Part shown: piece after piece, positions 33,401 to 45,416 of the stretch | Numbering within the stretch: the first letter of the stretch is position 1 | Layout: the number at the start of each line of letters is the position of its first letter | Assembly: GCA_025558075.1 (NCBI GenBank) | Contig: JAHLKF010000018.1 | Location: forward strand, 62,001 to 126,000 | DNA length: 64,000 bases | Reading direction: 5' to 3' | Origin: Gaertneriomyces semiglobifer | Lineage: Eukaryota > Chytridiomycota > Chytridiomycetes > Spizellomycetales > Spizellomycetaceae | Position numbers and translations under genes: made by a program | Notes under the pieces: generated by a model | Database searches by the model: none | What the model saw: the letters and a program-made list of their open reading frames with translations, nothing else | Told to the model about the DNA's origin: nothing

Positions 33401-36400
33401 CGTACCGAAAGCTATCAAGCACAAGCGTCATATGGTGATACACAGCGGTACGGGCTGCCTGCTACCAAAGATCTGCAGCTATCTGCGTTCACTTCCAGAA
33501 GCAGTGTGAGCAGCTTGAGCAGTAATCGTGATCATGTTTGTTGCGACAGGTGTGGGAGGCGGAATGATTCGGACGCTAACTTCTGCGGGAAATGCGGGAA
33601 CAATCTTGCAGCCGCGGTGGCCGCAGCTGTCGCTGTTAGTGCAGACTCTGCAGACGCCAATGCCAGACCACCTGTTGCTCCATTGACTGGGGGCACTACG
33701 TCCACGTCAAGTTTTGCGGTGCCCGCTGGCTATAGCCGACCTCCATCCGTACCGCCTTCATTCAGTGCACATGGACCTTCTCCTTCCCCAAGCGCGGGTA
33801 CTCCTAATGGCGAAAATATGTATAGGAGCAACAAGATCCCAAGGAGGGCAGTAACTCCTGGTGTACGTACTGATTCTTACTACTCAAGTTACAAGGGAAC
33901 GATACCCGCGTCCGCTGGCAGCCAATACGGAGGCCAACCGGAACAAGAGCATTACATTCCTCCTGCCGCAGTTGCGGATCCTGCTGCTTTTGTTGACCCG
34001 CTGGGCCGGCACCGCGGGCATTGCGTGGCTATGTTAGGGCCTAACGGAAAACTGATGGTCTCCGCTCCCAAGCGGCAGACGCGGTATGTGACGGACATGC
34101 AAGGCCGGCCGTCTATGGTTGAGAAGTGTTACCCAGGAGAACTCTGCATGGTCTCTGTGAGGCAAGTCTTGAAGCCTGATGTTCTCGCTCGGTATACACC
34201 GACGTCGCCATCAGGGCCGCTGATCGGCAAGACAAAGTACAAGAAGAAAGACGTAGTGAAGTTATGTGCCGATTTGATCGCCGCGGCGGATCGGAAACGC
34301 GAAGCTTCGCTATTGGAAATGGACAGTATGGCACGGTCTGGGAGTGTGACCGATGTAGATCAATGGCATATTGAGGAATGTGCAGATCATCTGTTGCTTG
34401 TTAAACTGTTGAAGATTTTTGTTGAAGCAGATGGCATCCTGATTGGGGCTAAATCGGACGGGTCAGTGAATCGCACTGTATTGGATTTGTTGGAAATCAA
34501 GGAGCCACGACAGGCCGGCGTAGTGGGACAAATTGAGGCATCCTTGTTAAAGGGTGATCGCGAACCAGCGTGCCAGGCGGCGGCTTCAAAGGGACTGTGG
34601 GGACATGCGTTAGTGATTGCCAGTAACATCAGTCAGGGCGCGTACCAGGATGTAGTGTCCAAATTCAACCGTGCTGAGTTGACTGCATCTGCCGTCGTGT
34701 CGCATAGCGATACCGGCATGAAGGAGGATCGACCCGGGTTGAGGACCTTGTATGCATTGTTTTCTGGTGCAGGACCTAATGCGATCAGCGAGTTCCTACC
34801 CGACCCCACCGTGGACCCCGTGTCGCCGATGTCGGAGTATTTGTCGGAGTGGAAATCCATTTTACGTCTAATATTGATGAACCGTACTCCCGGAGATCTC
34901 CATGCTATCGCTCTATTAGGAGATCGGTTATCCCAATACGGGAAAAGGCACGCCGGTCAATTCTGTCACCTTCTGGCGGGCTTGCCGAACACCGTCAGTG
35001 GCCTCGCTCCTGCGTCACAGAACACACGAATTGTTTTAATTGGTGCGGACCACGCCCGGCATCCTACAACGTTTTTCCAATCAATCGAGGCACTGCGATA
35101 TACCGAGGTGTATGAATATGCTATGACGTCGGCGAATGGGCTCGGAAATGCCTTGCCACATTTGCAAGCTTACAAGATATTGTATGCGGCATTGCTGGCG
35201 GATATGGGATTGTTCGAAGAGGCCGCGAAGTACGGTGAGAGTGTGGAGACGGTCGTGAAAGCGTATGCCAGAGGCAGTCCATATTTCCACAGAGCTTTTG
35301 GAGATGTTCTCACGGTGGTGCTGGAACGCATGAGGCTTGGTGCCGCTGGAGCTAATGGCGTAACCACCGGTAAAGAAGGAGGCGGTTGGTTGAGCAAATT
35401 GGGAAGCTTGGGAGCGAGAGGTCTGGATAAATTTATGAACAATGCGATTGGGGACACAGTTAGTGGCACAGCTACTGCAGGACAAACGCCTGCCTCAGCT
35501 CCTGTCGGCGCCTCCTCGTTTGAATCACCTGCTTTCGGCGGCCACTATCAGACCTCACTTTCTGCCAGCCCTGCGAAATCAGCTGTTGAACAGGACGGCT
35601 ATGGACACCCACCTGCCGCGCCGTATTTCGGTCAACCGGCCGCGAACGACAACGTCGGTTTCCAGCAACACCAGTATGAAAACCAGACATTTAATGCTGG
35701 CTATGACATGCAGACTCAGCAATGGAATGGGCATTCCAACCAAGACTATGGATACCAACACCACCAGGTCCAACAAGAACCATATGCGAACGCTTCATAT
35801 GAGCAGGCCCCACACAATGTTTCCCAAGTTGCACCGTCCGAACACCAGCCAACGCCACAACACGAATATGGATACCCCCATCAGCAACCTCAGGAAGCAT
35901 ATTCAGCGAATTACCATCATGATGTCTCCCAAATGTCCATACCCGAGCACTCAGGACAGCAGCAACAGCAATACGGGCATCCTCAAGATACCTCACATTA
36001 CGGCCAGCCGGGCGCCGATGACCAGTATCAACACGATCAGGCACAGGGGCCCGATTACGGTGCGGATGAGATGGCAGCGTACGGGCAATCGACTGGAGGG
36101 CATGCACAAGGTGACTATGGTTATGGTGGGTATGATTCTCAAACCCAGCAACCGCAAGAGTATGGCAACCAGTCGCAGCATCAACAGCAGTATGGCTATG
36201 ACGATGCTGGAAATGGGTATGCTTATCACGGCGAACCAACCGGAGGCAATTACGTGGGATGGAATGGCAGTTCGCAAGACGTTGAGGGCACTGGATTACC
36301 CGATCAGCAACATTATGGGTATGCGGACCAGAGAGACAATGGAGATATACCACAGGAAGCGGCAGGTTATGCTGGTTGGAATGGCAGCACCGAGAATGTT

Positions 36401-37657
36401 GGGAGTCAAGAGGTGGTGGAAGAGGATTTGGGCTTCGGCAACAAATCCACCAAAAATGAGGCCGTAGCTCCACCGCCGACAACAGCCACTCCTGCCGTGG
36501 AGGAAGCGAAAGCTCCTGCAACAACGGTCAACGAACAGTCAGAGACCGACACCAAGCAGGAGGGTGAAAAGGAGAAAGATAAGACAAGTCCCAAACCTGA
36601 AGGAAAGTCCGGAGGTCTGTTCTCAGCAATCGGGTCGTTGTTTGGATCCCGCAAGAAAGGCAGCGATGAGAGTCTGAACGACAGCAGCAGTACTAATGGG
36701 CCGGTGAAAGCCAATCTTGGCGAGAAGAATGCTTTCTATTACGATAAAGAGAAGAAACGGTGGGTGAACCGCAATGCCGACCCGAGTGAAGAAGCAAAGA
36801 AAGACGTTTTACCGCCTCCACCTCCGATGACTGCGTCGGGTCCCGTATCTCGAATGGGCACGCCTGCTGCAATGGGGAATGCGCTTCCTGCATTGTCAGA
36901 AGCTAGGTCAGATTCTCCTGCTGTCGAGTCTCCGACAGGAAGTGTGGCGAGTATGCGAGCGGGAGCACGACGTGGAGCGAGGAACCGATATGTGGATGTG
37001 TTTAATGATGGTAAGAAGACACCGGATAATGCTACAACTCTAAAGAGCTTCCTGCCTCCACCGGGACCGACGTTGGCTAGTACTGAGGGAATGGGAATTT
37101 TGAAGGTTCGTAGGTGCAATTTGCCAATGGGTACCAGTACTGTTTGCTGACATGTCTTGCGTATTTGATAGCCTGCTATGAACACAGTGACTCCTCAGAG
37201 CTTCTATGATACCTATGCCGAAACTGATACCGACCAACGTGCTGAAAATCAGCAAGCGCCCCAATCGAGAACGTCATATGCGGTTAACGCGGGAAGTGGA
37301 GGGCAACGACCCAATATTCCAACGGGCCGGCCGCCGAGCGCCAGTCCGTTACACCATCAACAACACCCGCATCCGCCCGTTCCCAGGCCGGTCTCACAAC
37401 CTAATGGAACACGGCCGCCCTCACGAACTCAACACCAAGTACCTCACCAATCACAAATGCATCCTCACCGTCCGCAATCTCAGCCACAACAGCCATATGC
37501 GCCACAATATGGTTCTCCGGTGGCCGACCGGCGCGGAGGGGCAGGAGGATCGTCGTATATGGATGCGCGGCGCCGCGGGTCGGCGGGCTCACCAAGAATA
37601 AACGGAAGGACAGGTATGGGAACACCAAAACAGGGTGCACCGCCTGCGGACTTTTGA
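30467..37657 (+). CDS. SEC16: COPII coat assembly protein Sec16
   Basis: Scaffold of ER exit sites that recruits Sec23/Sec24 and Sec13. Exons 30467-37105 and 37172-37657 give about 2,374 aa. The ATG at 30467 is the first in frame and has a good context (ATCATGGCC). Residues 1-1000 are disordered and Gln/Ser/Pro-rich and contain six W(Y/F)Q-type repeats. A CxxC-x11-12-CxxC zinc-ribbon-like motif lies near residue 1024-1045. The conserved central domain starts at GHCVAMLGPNGKLMVSAPKR, followed by the helical ACE1-like region: LLKGDREPACQAAASKGLW, GHALVIASNISQGAYQDVVS and LRTLYALFSG. A Gln/Tyr-rich tract precedes the conserved C-terminal patch LGEKNAFYYDKEKKRWVNR. The single 66-bp intron joins GILK to PAMNTVTPQSFYD. 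Frames antisense to the repeats are open only because of composition. Confidence 0.94.
31555..32800 (+). repeat. Six WYQ-type coding repeats in the Sec16 N-terminal region
   Basis: Within SEC16 the protein repeats a Trp-Tyr-Gln block six times, near 31561, 31741, 31954, 32146, 32335 and 32740. The last four share the core WYQ(G/A)EDGQWYQYYP with one R for Q substitution in the last; the first two are degenerate (WFQTKDKQWDDPF and WYQGANSQWDHNF). Spacing between copies is about 60-135 codons of Gln/Glu/Ser-rich linker. The DNA of the copies has diverged at third positions, so this is not a recent tandem duplication. Confidence 0.85.
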
Positions 37658-37820
37658 TTGAGAGTGCTTATGATATCAAACCTTGCGGATGAATGTAGTC
37701 TTATTCAATATACAATGAACAGAGCTCGTGAAAACTGTTAAATGATGTCGATTAGGTGTGTCGTGGATGCCATGCTTATTTTTATTGTACAAGAAACCAA
37801 AAATGTTGACGGGAAGGCTT

Positions 37821-38735
37821 TCAAACGCGATGAGCCAGCTCTGTGTGGCCTCGTTCAACCAATGCTCGTCTAAGAAACGGTCTGAGAAACAGGACTTCAA
37901 ATCTGCTAACTTCGAATCCCTGGGCATCGCTTCTCCATTTATCGCTCGGCTTGGTGAACGAGCGCAGTCCGAGATGGCCAATAGCGTGAAAGAGCAATAG
38001 CAGGTCTCGATCGTCGAAATCAGAGAGGAAGAGACGGGCGTATTTGGACCCGGTAAAGGTTATGCCAGGAGAGGATTTACTGGCCATGATGGCAGAACAG
38101 CCGCACAGGGTCAAAGTTTCCACCAAAGAGTGGAGGAGGAGATATGTTCGAATAGACTCGATGCGCAGCAGTCTCGACGAAAGTGTTTTACCGTCGCCAT
38201 GAAATTTATCAACGTTCTCTGCCAAAGCTTGCCTTACCGCACTATCCTCATTCCCTACAAGCATCTCCACGGCATCTCCCACAAACTCTACTACGCATTT
38301 CTGACGCCTCTTGAGGTAAAAGTAGACTGCTCCGTGATCTATTTCTTCGGGCCGATTCCGCGTGGGAGAGCTGACTCCACGCCGGACCCGGCTCTCGATA
38401 TCAATGTCATATGGTGTGAAAGGCGGAAGATTATGCGAGGTCTTATAGGCGGCGAATAGATATGGTGATATATGCGTTTGCGTAAGGAGGGTGAAGATGT
38501 GCGAACGCTGGCAGTGAAGCGTATCATACAGAAATTGGCACGTTTGAGAGAGAGTGCGTAGAGATGCGAGTGGAAGGTGAGAGATAATCAAGAGGAGACA
38601 ATCGACTGGAAGTGTTGCGAGTTCTGGGCAGGCTGGTGCGGATGTTGATGAATCAGTGGAGTCAAGGGGAGCTGGCTCCGATGCATCAGGATTGTCAGAC
38701 GAGGTCGGCTCTGGTGAATCAGGTCCTGCCGACAT
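37821..38735 (-). CDS. F-box protein
   Basis: Single-exon 304-aa protein. The first 40 residues are Ser/Asp/Pro-rich; the F-box follows as LATLPVDCLLLIISHLPLAS and LRTLSQTCQFLYDTL (residues about 40-80), the usual Skp1-binding helices. The remaining 220 residues show no leucine-rich, WD40 or Kelch repeats and contain LFLSDFDDRDLLLLFHAIGHLGL. It is probably a substrate receptor of an SCF ubiquitin ligase; substrate unknown. It is convergent with SEC16 (163-bp gap). Confidence 0.8.
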   Translation of the reverse strand: MSAGPDSPEPTSSDNPDASEPAPLDSTDSSTSAPACPELATLPVDCLLLIISHLPLASLRTLSQTCQFLYDTLHCQRSHIFTLLTQTHISPYLFAAYKTSHNLPPFTPYDIDIESRVRRGVSSPTRNRPEEIDHGAVYFYLKRRQKCVVEFVGDAVEMLVGNEDSAVRQALAENVDKFHGDGKTLSSRLLRIESIRTYLLLHSLVETLTLCGCSAIMASKSSPGITFTGSKYARLFLSDFDDRDLLLLFHAIGHLGLRSFTKPSDKWRSDAQGFEVSRFEVLFLRPFLRRALVERGHTELAHRV

Positions 38736-39489
38736 CGTCCAGCACTGCTTCTAGTTTTTTTCCTGTGAATTTTCCTTGGGTTGAGTTGCCGGTTAACAGG
38801 AAATATGTGTGGCTCGACGCGCATAGTTGTCATTTTGCAACTGACAAAACTCATCACGAACTGGCACCAAACCTACTCGACGTTAACGGGCGCCAGGCCG
38901 ACCAGCTACGAGGTTACAATTGGCAGATGCTAGGTTAGGAAGTGGCAGGTTCTACACCGAGTGTACAGCGGAATGGTGGGCATAGTAATCCTGGCACGCC
39001 TATCACGGACGAACCGGAATGCTCGGTAACAGACAGGTGGGGCACACAGAGAACTGAGGGGTATGCCATGGCCACCTGAGAGTGATCTCTTGAGGCTCAC
39101 CATGCACTAACCGCCCCTGGTATTCGCAGCACCTGGACCCGGCTTGCATGTCCAATGTCCATTGAACATCAAATTTACCTCGATAGTGCACCTACAACTG
39201 GACCACCGGTGGCGGCAAGACTTCTTACTATCGAACCTCCTCCTCGGTGCTGTACCTCATCCGAAATGTTAACTCTTCATCGTCAGGCAGTCAGGCTCGT
39301 ATCCTACGCCCTTTTATATGTTCCAGCATAAGCGGCACAGCATGCACAGTCATGTAATTCCAACAGGAACTCAAGCGCCAACCGGACCATTGATCATTGA
39401 GTGGTATTATGCATATTTAACATAGTTGACATGTATCAGAGGCATCATCGAAAGGTCGTTACAATGATTGGCAAACAAGGTCGTGAACT
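38736..39489. other. Intergenic, no gene seen
   Basis: 754 bp between the F-box start and the VTC4 stop, both on the minus strand. Short open frames show no motif or codon pattern that I can support. It must contain the F-box promoter and the VTC4 3' UTR. Confidence 0.5.
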
Positions 39490-41853
39490 TTATATCTCCC
39501 CGAACTTCAACCAAAAGTTTGTCATGACGGCGAAGAACAGCACAATGACCAGGAATGTCGGCCCTACACGGTCGTCATACGGACCGGCATCTGCAGATCG
39601 CAAACATATTAGTATATCAATCGGCGACAACACAGCCAGAAGGGCGTGCCAACGAACAGCGTACGATTACTCACCCCGGTTACGGATCTTGTGGGCTCTC
39701 CACTGATATAAGAATAGGGCGTACACCATGAAAAGCATCGCGACGACAGTAAAGATGAGACCAGATATCTGGCCAACGCGGTCACCAAAGTTGAGCAAGC
39801 CGAGTGCAAGTCCACCAAGGACGATGCAAAAATGCAACCACGACAGAAAGGTGCGTTCGTTGGCGAAAAAGACCTTGGGTTCGACTCGCACAGGAAGAGC
39901 AATCCGTTTCGCTTGTCCAGATACTACAGGCGCTTGTCCGGTCGGGCGGCGGGGAGTTTGACGCTTGAAGAACTTGCTCATTCCAGCCCAAGAAAACGGC
40001 CTTTGTCGCTGGGCCGACTGTCGTCGGGTGGTACCCGATGGTCCGGCAATCAAGAGAGGGGTGCTTTCATCAGGTCCTTCCTCATCCGCATCTTCCGAGC
40101 GTTCCTCCACAATTATTTCTACCGAGCCTTCCTCGGAATCAGGAGTCTGGTTGCTCAAATTTGACTTGGACCGCAGCTTGCTGGCATCGCCACGGTATCC
40201 GTTGACTCTGCCGCGTTCAGTAGAGCTCTCACGAGACGACGGGGCCCCCGTAGACGACCACTCAAGAGACCGCCAGTCAGCCGGAGCAGGTTTACGAATA
40301 TCTTTATCCATTTGCGGCAACCAGAAGGGCAGGAGGGACACATGATGTTCCAATAGGGTGGCAATACCGTGGATGAATTTCGAGAACTTTGGAACTTCTT
40401 CGACGAGGTGACTGTTGACAAGCTCTTCTACCCACTTTGGCGCGGATGCGCCATGCTGAGTTTGTAATTTCACTTCCAGGATAGCGTATGGGAAAGCGCA
40501 CACATCTTCTGCCGGTAAGTAGTCAAATGGAGCCGTGGTTCCAGCATCCGTTCTACGCCAGTTGCCATCGGATCGCGGGCGGCCCTCATTGTCCTCGCGA
40601 ATCATGGTAAGCTCTGTGTCTAAACTGATCCTTACCCGCGCATCACCCGGGAGTTGAAAGGCAGTTCGATTGTAGAACGTGCGGACAGCCGGGTGAAGTT
40701 TCTTATTCATCACGCTCTCTTGCACTTCACGCGCCAGAGTCTCCCTAGTCGTCAACTCTTTCTCATCCGTTAGTCCCTTCTTCTTCATCTTCTCAACGAT
40801 TTGCTCTGGTGTAAGCTCTCCTTTTAAAAAGGCATTTACATACTTCTCCTTGAGCGGAAATCTTGACTTCACACTCTGTTCGCCGGTCCAATCCTCGCGA
40901 TGTGTCTTGCGCTCAACGAAGATCTCTGTCTGATCCATATTTCCATACCAGCGTAAACGAATAGCTTCGGCGCCTTCGGTTTTCTCCAGTCGGCCCAGAT
41001 ATAGATCAAAGGAATCATTGTCAAAGTAAATGGACGTAATGGCTGGGTCTGGTTCCTTCTTTCCTTTTGCGCTGAAGACCAGGACGGGTAGGTACTTGAG
41101 AATGATACACTTGACTTCGGTCACATTGTCGGGATGTACCCAGTATTTTGTGGTCCTTCGCACAAAGTTCTGCTGGGTGGCACCGGCGTTCGCATTCGCT
41201 TCACTTCGTTTACCACCGGTTCGCACTGTATCAAACAACTTGGATAGCCTGATGATGAGGCTGTCGAAACTTTGTTTGTAAAACGGCCGTGCATTCATGC
41301 GGATCATGAAGGTCGGTTTCAGCATGAAAGCGGTGTGCTTGTCGTGCTTCTTCAGGATTTTTATAAAGCCGGTGTAGTTGATGCGCACGAACTTGGACAG
41401 TTCGGTCACCTCCATTGTGATGCGGCTGATCTCATCCTCCACCCGGCTGAACCGGCCCTCATCTGGTCCATCCTCGGTAGCCAGGATGGAGTCCACAACT
41501 GCCTCGCAATGTTGCACTCGACGTTTCAACTCATCGCCTTTGATATTTCTGAAGGCCACCACCTATAACGATCAAGGCGTTAACAGTGACAATGAAGTGG
41601 GGCAAAGGCCAAGCGATGTACCTTTTCAAGCTCGCGTTCAAGCGTTTCTACAAAGTTGGCTTCTTTTTGCTCATTGAAGTTGTCGCTGCGGAGTCCTGCT
41701 TTCAATTGACGCTTCAATCCATCGTAATCGCTAAGTATGGGAAGCGTTACTATTGGCTCGATCCAGAGGCCAGAACGAGAAGCGTTGTGCTTACATGTAG
41801 TAGAATCGCCATTCCGGGTACACTTGATCTGAAAGCTGTTGCCCGAACTTCAT
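39490..41853 (-). CDS. VTC4: Vacuolar transporter chaperone, polyphosphate polymerase (VTC4 type)
   Basis: Vacuolar-membrane enzyme that makes polyphosphate from ATP and moves it into the vacuole, activated by inositol pyrophosphates through SPX. Exons 41853-41795, 41730-41622, 41562-39675 and 39590-39490 give 718 aa, close to yeast Vtc4 (721). The SPX domain opens with [20 protein letters not shown] and [10 protein letters not shown] and includes the Lys-rich helix [12 protein letters not shown]. The catalytic tunnel domain has [49 protein letters not shown] and [11 protein letters not shown]. The C-terminal VTC1-like part has three membrane helices, the last encoded by the final exon ([19 protein letters not shown]). 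Retention of the basic and acidic active-site residues supports Vtc4 rather than the inactive Vtc2/3 paralogues. Confidence 0.93.
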
Positions 41854-42186
41854 TCTCGTCGATTAGCGGCTTACTATATATGTGTTCACGGTGGGGCGCC
41901 GGCTGAGATACTCAATGCGTGTATCACAGGATCTACTCTACAACGTCTATGACGAACACCGTGTGAGGATAAAGCACCCGCCTTTTTCTTCTTCGCGGCC
42001 AACTTCTTTATATATATTTTAGGAATATACCTAAATGACGCCTACGCAGATGGAAGCAAGGTACGGCGTAGCCTGATGTTGAAATGGGTCCCACGTTCCC
42101 TTGGCGGTGCGCTATACGTAAGATCGCTCCCGATGGCGAGATTACTAGACACGATGTCCAGATAACGGCAAGTGAGCCTACTACTA

Positions 42187-42215
42187 CGTCGTCGTCGTCG
42201 TCGTCGCCGTCGTCG
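42187..42215. repeat. CGT/GTC trinucleotide run, one interruption
   Basis: Near-perfect CGT repeat of about 29 nt with one GCC interruption, located in the VTC4 upstream region. Confidence 0.85.
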
Positions 42216-42442
42216 TTCACGGTCGCTGGCGATGTGAGATAATATTAACCTAGTTTACTATTTCGCCAAGTGGAAACGCTCGCACGTGTGGGAACGACTG
42301 GTCGAGAGAGTGTGAGACGCCTACGACGTGTTTTCCGATTTTTGTGTTGCCGAAAATAAAAAAAAGGAGCAGCGTTTTGCTTCGATTGAAATCGGCAGCA
42401 TGTAATAATAAAGGATACTACCGCTTGCACTCGCCAGTTGAC

Positions 42443-42475
<33 letters not shown>
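42443..42475. repeat. (GAT)11 microsatellite
   Basis: Eleven uninterrupted GAT units. On the minus strand it would read as poly-His or poly-Ile/Ser depending on frame, but no gene model includes it. Confidence 0.95.
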
Positions 42476-42478
<3 letters not shown>

Positions 42479-43595
42479 CCGGCAAGTTCGGTGATGCGGT
42501 GATGCGGTGGATTTCACCTTGAAGGGATTCTGGACACTGCTCATTCCGCAGACTCTGGCCGGCGTAGGCAGCTTGCCCTATGTCATGCATAGGCTTGGTA
42601 TCATTGCAATCTAATCTTTTCGCCAGTCGTTCACATGTGGTATATCATATATGGGCGTAGAGTCCTAGACGCCACCTTGTCCCGGCAGAATGCCGGAGAA
42701 GTAGCTTCCTCATGTGCAAGGTTCAGCAGGACTGTGGACATCATCTTCGGGTTTAACAATGCCATGTACTTTACCGGACAACAAAGTCCATCATTACTTC
42801 TTTGGTTATCATTTGCTACTCTCACCAATCAAGCATGATGCATATCCTTCTCGCTCAGTTGTTCGGAGCATGCGGGCTTTTCAGCGGTTACACTTTGCAT
42901 AGGTCGGACGAAACACTGAGGCACGGAGCCGTGCAAGCACCAGCAAATGGACACACTGCAACGCTTTGATATGTTGCGCTTCACCAAATTTGGTGACGGA
43001 CAATCTTCGATGCAGTTCGTGTGGTACTGGAAACAAAAAGCCAGCAGGACCACTTATCAAACTCATACGTAGCACTCGTCGTCATTGGCCTATCGTCGGG
43101 ACGCAGGTACGATGCTAACTCACTCATCTAACGCCCCAATTCTAATGCAGTCATTCCACTTGTCGGGCAATCATTGCCAGTGAAGGATCTACTTGGATCC
43201 ATACCGGTGGCCCACAAAACAAATCCCCATTTGAAGCCTCCGTAAAGGCCCGCATCACCTTCTCCATTGATGTGCGGGCACCTATGAACGTACCACCGAG
43301 ACAGCTGCGATGTTTCATGAAGCAAAGGCACCGAACGAAGCTGCGAGACGACGCGTTGGAGCAGACACACAAAATGGATATCGATATCAGAGTCTAACGC
43401 GACATGGGGTTAGGGTTTCGATGGGACTAATTCGAGGGCGACGCTCAAAGTTCGACAAACGGATTCCAATTCGATCCATCGCATTGAAGACAGCAAACGA
43501 ACGGCCGACACGGACGAGCGGGAGGGCAGGGTCAAGCAGTGGAAGTCATCGCAGCTGTAGCGTGCGACGTGGTTAGAGAAAGCTAGAGTGAGATC

Positions 43596-45133
43596 ATGAC
43601 GTCGGAGGATACGCGGGAAGGAAAGGCGAGGAAGAGAAAGTGGGACGTCGCCGACAATGGGGATCAGCGAAGCCCGCAAAAGGCAAAGCTTGATTCACCT
43701 ACTCCCCCGGTGGAATCTGCACCAAAGCTTCCACCACCTTCTGTTGCTGCGGATGAGGCTGCAGCCCTAGCTAGAGCAGCTGCCTTAAAGTTGAACTCTG
43801 CCCTTGCTGCCCAGAACGCTGGCGGGTTAACCCCGACTGGCATTTCCGCCCCCGTGCTCAATTTAAGGCCTGGCCCGGTGGGTACCTCAGTTTTAAAGCA
43901 ACCCTGCGGTTCCCGATGTGCTCAAAGTACTTACTTTTCGCACGTTGTAGAATGAAGAGTTCTACAAAGACATCGAAATCAACGACATTAAAAATAAATA
44001 TCTACTGACTAAGGGTGCAACGCAAAGCAAGCTAAAGCAGGACACTGGGGCTGAGTAGGTTGACAGGTCTATGTTTGCTCAAAACCATGTCTGTGGCTAA
44101 TTACCTTTTCCTGCAGTGTGACAACAAGGGGCAAATACTACCCAGATAAGAACCTTGCAACTGATAAAGATCCTGTAAGTTATGGCAGATGGCATCAGCG
44201 TGCTGCATGAAGTGCTAACTCGTGTGATGCTTGTACGCAGCCATTGTACTTGCATGTTTCGGCGACCAGCAAAGAAGCGTTGGATGCCGCGGTCAACGCC
44301 ATAGATGAGCTGATCAATCAGCCTCCGCCTTCACTAGAAGACCGGCGACCCAGCGGTGGTCACGGTGTATGTATTGCTTACCTTGTCTCTTCGAGCCATC
44401 TGATCTTAATTAAGAGCTGTGCTTGCGTAGGGCCCTGGCGGCAGGCCTATATTCCAAGCAAAAGTTCCAGTGGATATTGACGCCGATAGGATGTTCAATA
44501 CCCGAGCAAAACTTATTGGGCATCAAGGACAAAATGTCAAACATATACAACAAGAAACAAACACTAAAGTTCAACTCAAGGGACGCGGATCAGGTTATTT
44601 AGAGGTTGCCACCGGCCTAGAAGCCCCAGAGCCGCTTTACATTCATGTCTCGTGAGTGTTTGTCATTCATGTTCTCTTTCTGCTGTTCATTTGGTTGACG
44701 ACCTTTCGCCAGTGGGTCTTCAGAAGAAGCCGTAGATGCTGCCAAGCGCCTTTGCGAAGATCTGATAGATACTGTGAAAGTCGAATATGAGAGGACCAAG
44801 CAGCGAGCTTTCCGTCCTCCTATGCCTCCCCCGTATTCGGCAGTACCACCTCCGCCTGGCGGACCTCCTGGGCAGTATGGTTATTCAGCTCCTCCCGGGC
44901 AATGGACGCAGCCATCAGCTTCTGCTGCTTACGCATATCCTTACTGTTCCTATGATCCGTACGGCCAGTATAACCAGTATTACGGGTATTCACAAACCAA
45001 CGACTATTCTCACGCCCCTCCCCCACCACCTGGCGGGCCTCCTCCTCCAGGACCACCAGGTGGTGCTGCCCCTGGTGCTCCACCACCACCGCCGCCACCG
45101 AGTAACCCACCACCACCGCCTCCGCCACATTAA
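43596..45133 (+). CDS. KH-domain RNA-binding protein, KHDC4/BLOM7-like
   Basis: Probable splicing-associated RNA-binding protein. Exons 43596-43877, 43951-44054, 44117-44174, 44241-44366, 44431-44651 and 44713-45133 give 403 aa. The diagnostic first KH-like block reads FYKDIEINDIKNKYLLTKG and, across an intron, TGADVTTRGKYYPDKN; the second KH region reads KLIGHQGQNVKHIQQETNTK and VQLKGRGSGYLEVATG. The C-terminus is Pro/Gly/Tyr-rich with poly-Pro tracts (PPPPPPPSNPPPPPPPH). The N-terminal basic segment KARKRKWDV could be a nuclear signal. Introns are 61-73 bp. The family in fungi and animals interacts with U2-type spliceosomal proteins; direct function here is inference. Confidence 0.88.
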
Positions 45134-45416
45134 CCACAAGCAGGCACGGGTAATGAAACTAATTAACGCCTCACGCAAAGTCGCAAGCGCTGTACTGCCC
45201 TTCGTACTAGAAAACTTATCTTATGTATAACCGTTAAGTGTGACGTGTGACCCATCCCATAAATACGATGCCATTTTATGATGGCCGCATTTGCCCCTTG
45301 CTCTAGTACACCGCTGGGTAATAAAGACTGTCAACGTGTCAGTGAAGGGACACAATACGCAAAGATAATTATTCCAAGAACACTGATACAGAGAAACTAT
45401 CCAATAGGCCAACAAC

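Larger units (their letters stand above)
41854..43595. other. Long divergent intergenic region, no supported gene
   Basis: 1.74 kb between the divergent starts of VTC4 and the KH-domain gene. It contains a CGT/GTC trinucleotide run (42187-42215) and a GAT microsatellite (42443-42475). Several open frames of 60-90 codons exist on both strands, but none shows a recognisable motif or extends across plausible splice sites. A non-coding RNA or a fast-evolving small gene cannot be excluded. Confidence 0.45.

Noticed and set aside
35442..36467. Long open frame (341 codons) overlapping SEC16 in another frame
   Set aside because: It is rich in Met, Arg, Asn and Thr and arises from the Gln/Tyr/His-codon composition of the Sec16 repeat region; the Sec16 frame is clearly conserved.
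43878..43950. Possible exon NPAVPDVLK within the first KH-gene intron
   Set aside because: Including it needs introns of about 20-24 bp or weak sites; one 73-bp GT-AG intron removes it and keeps frame.
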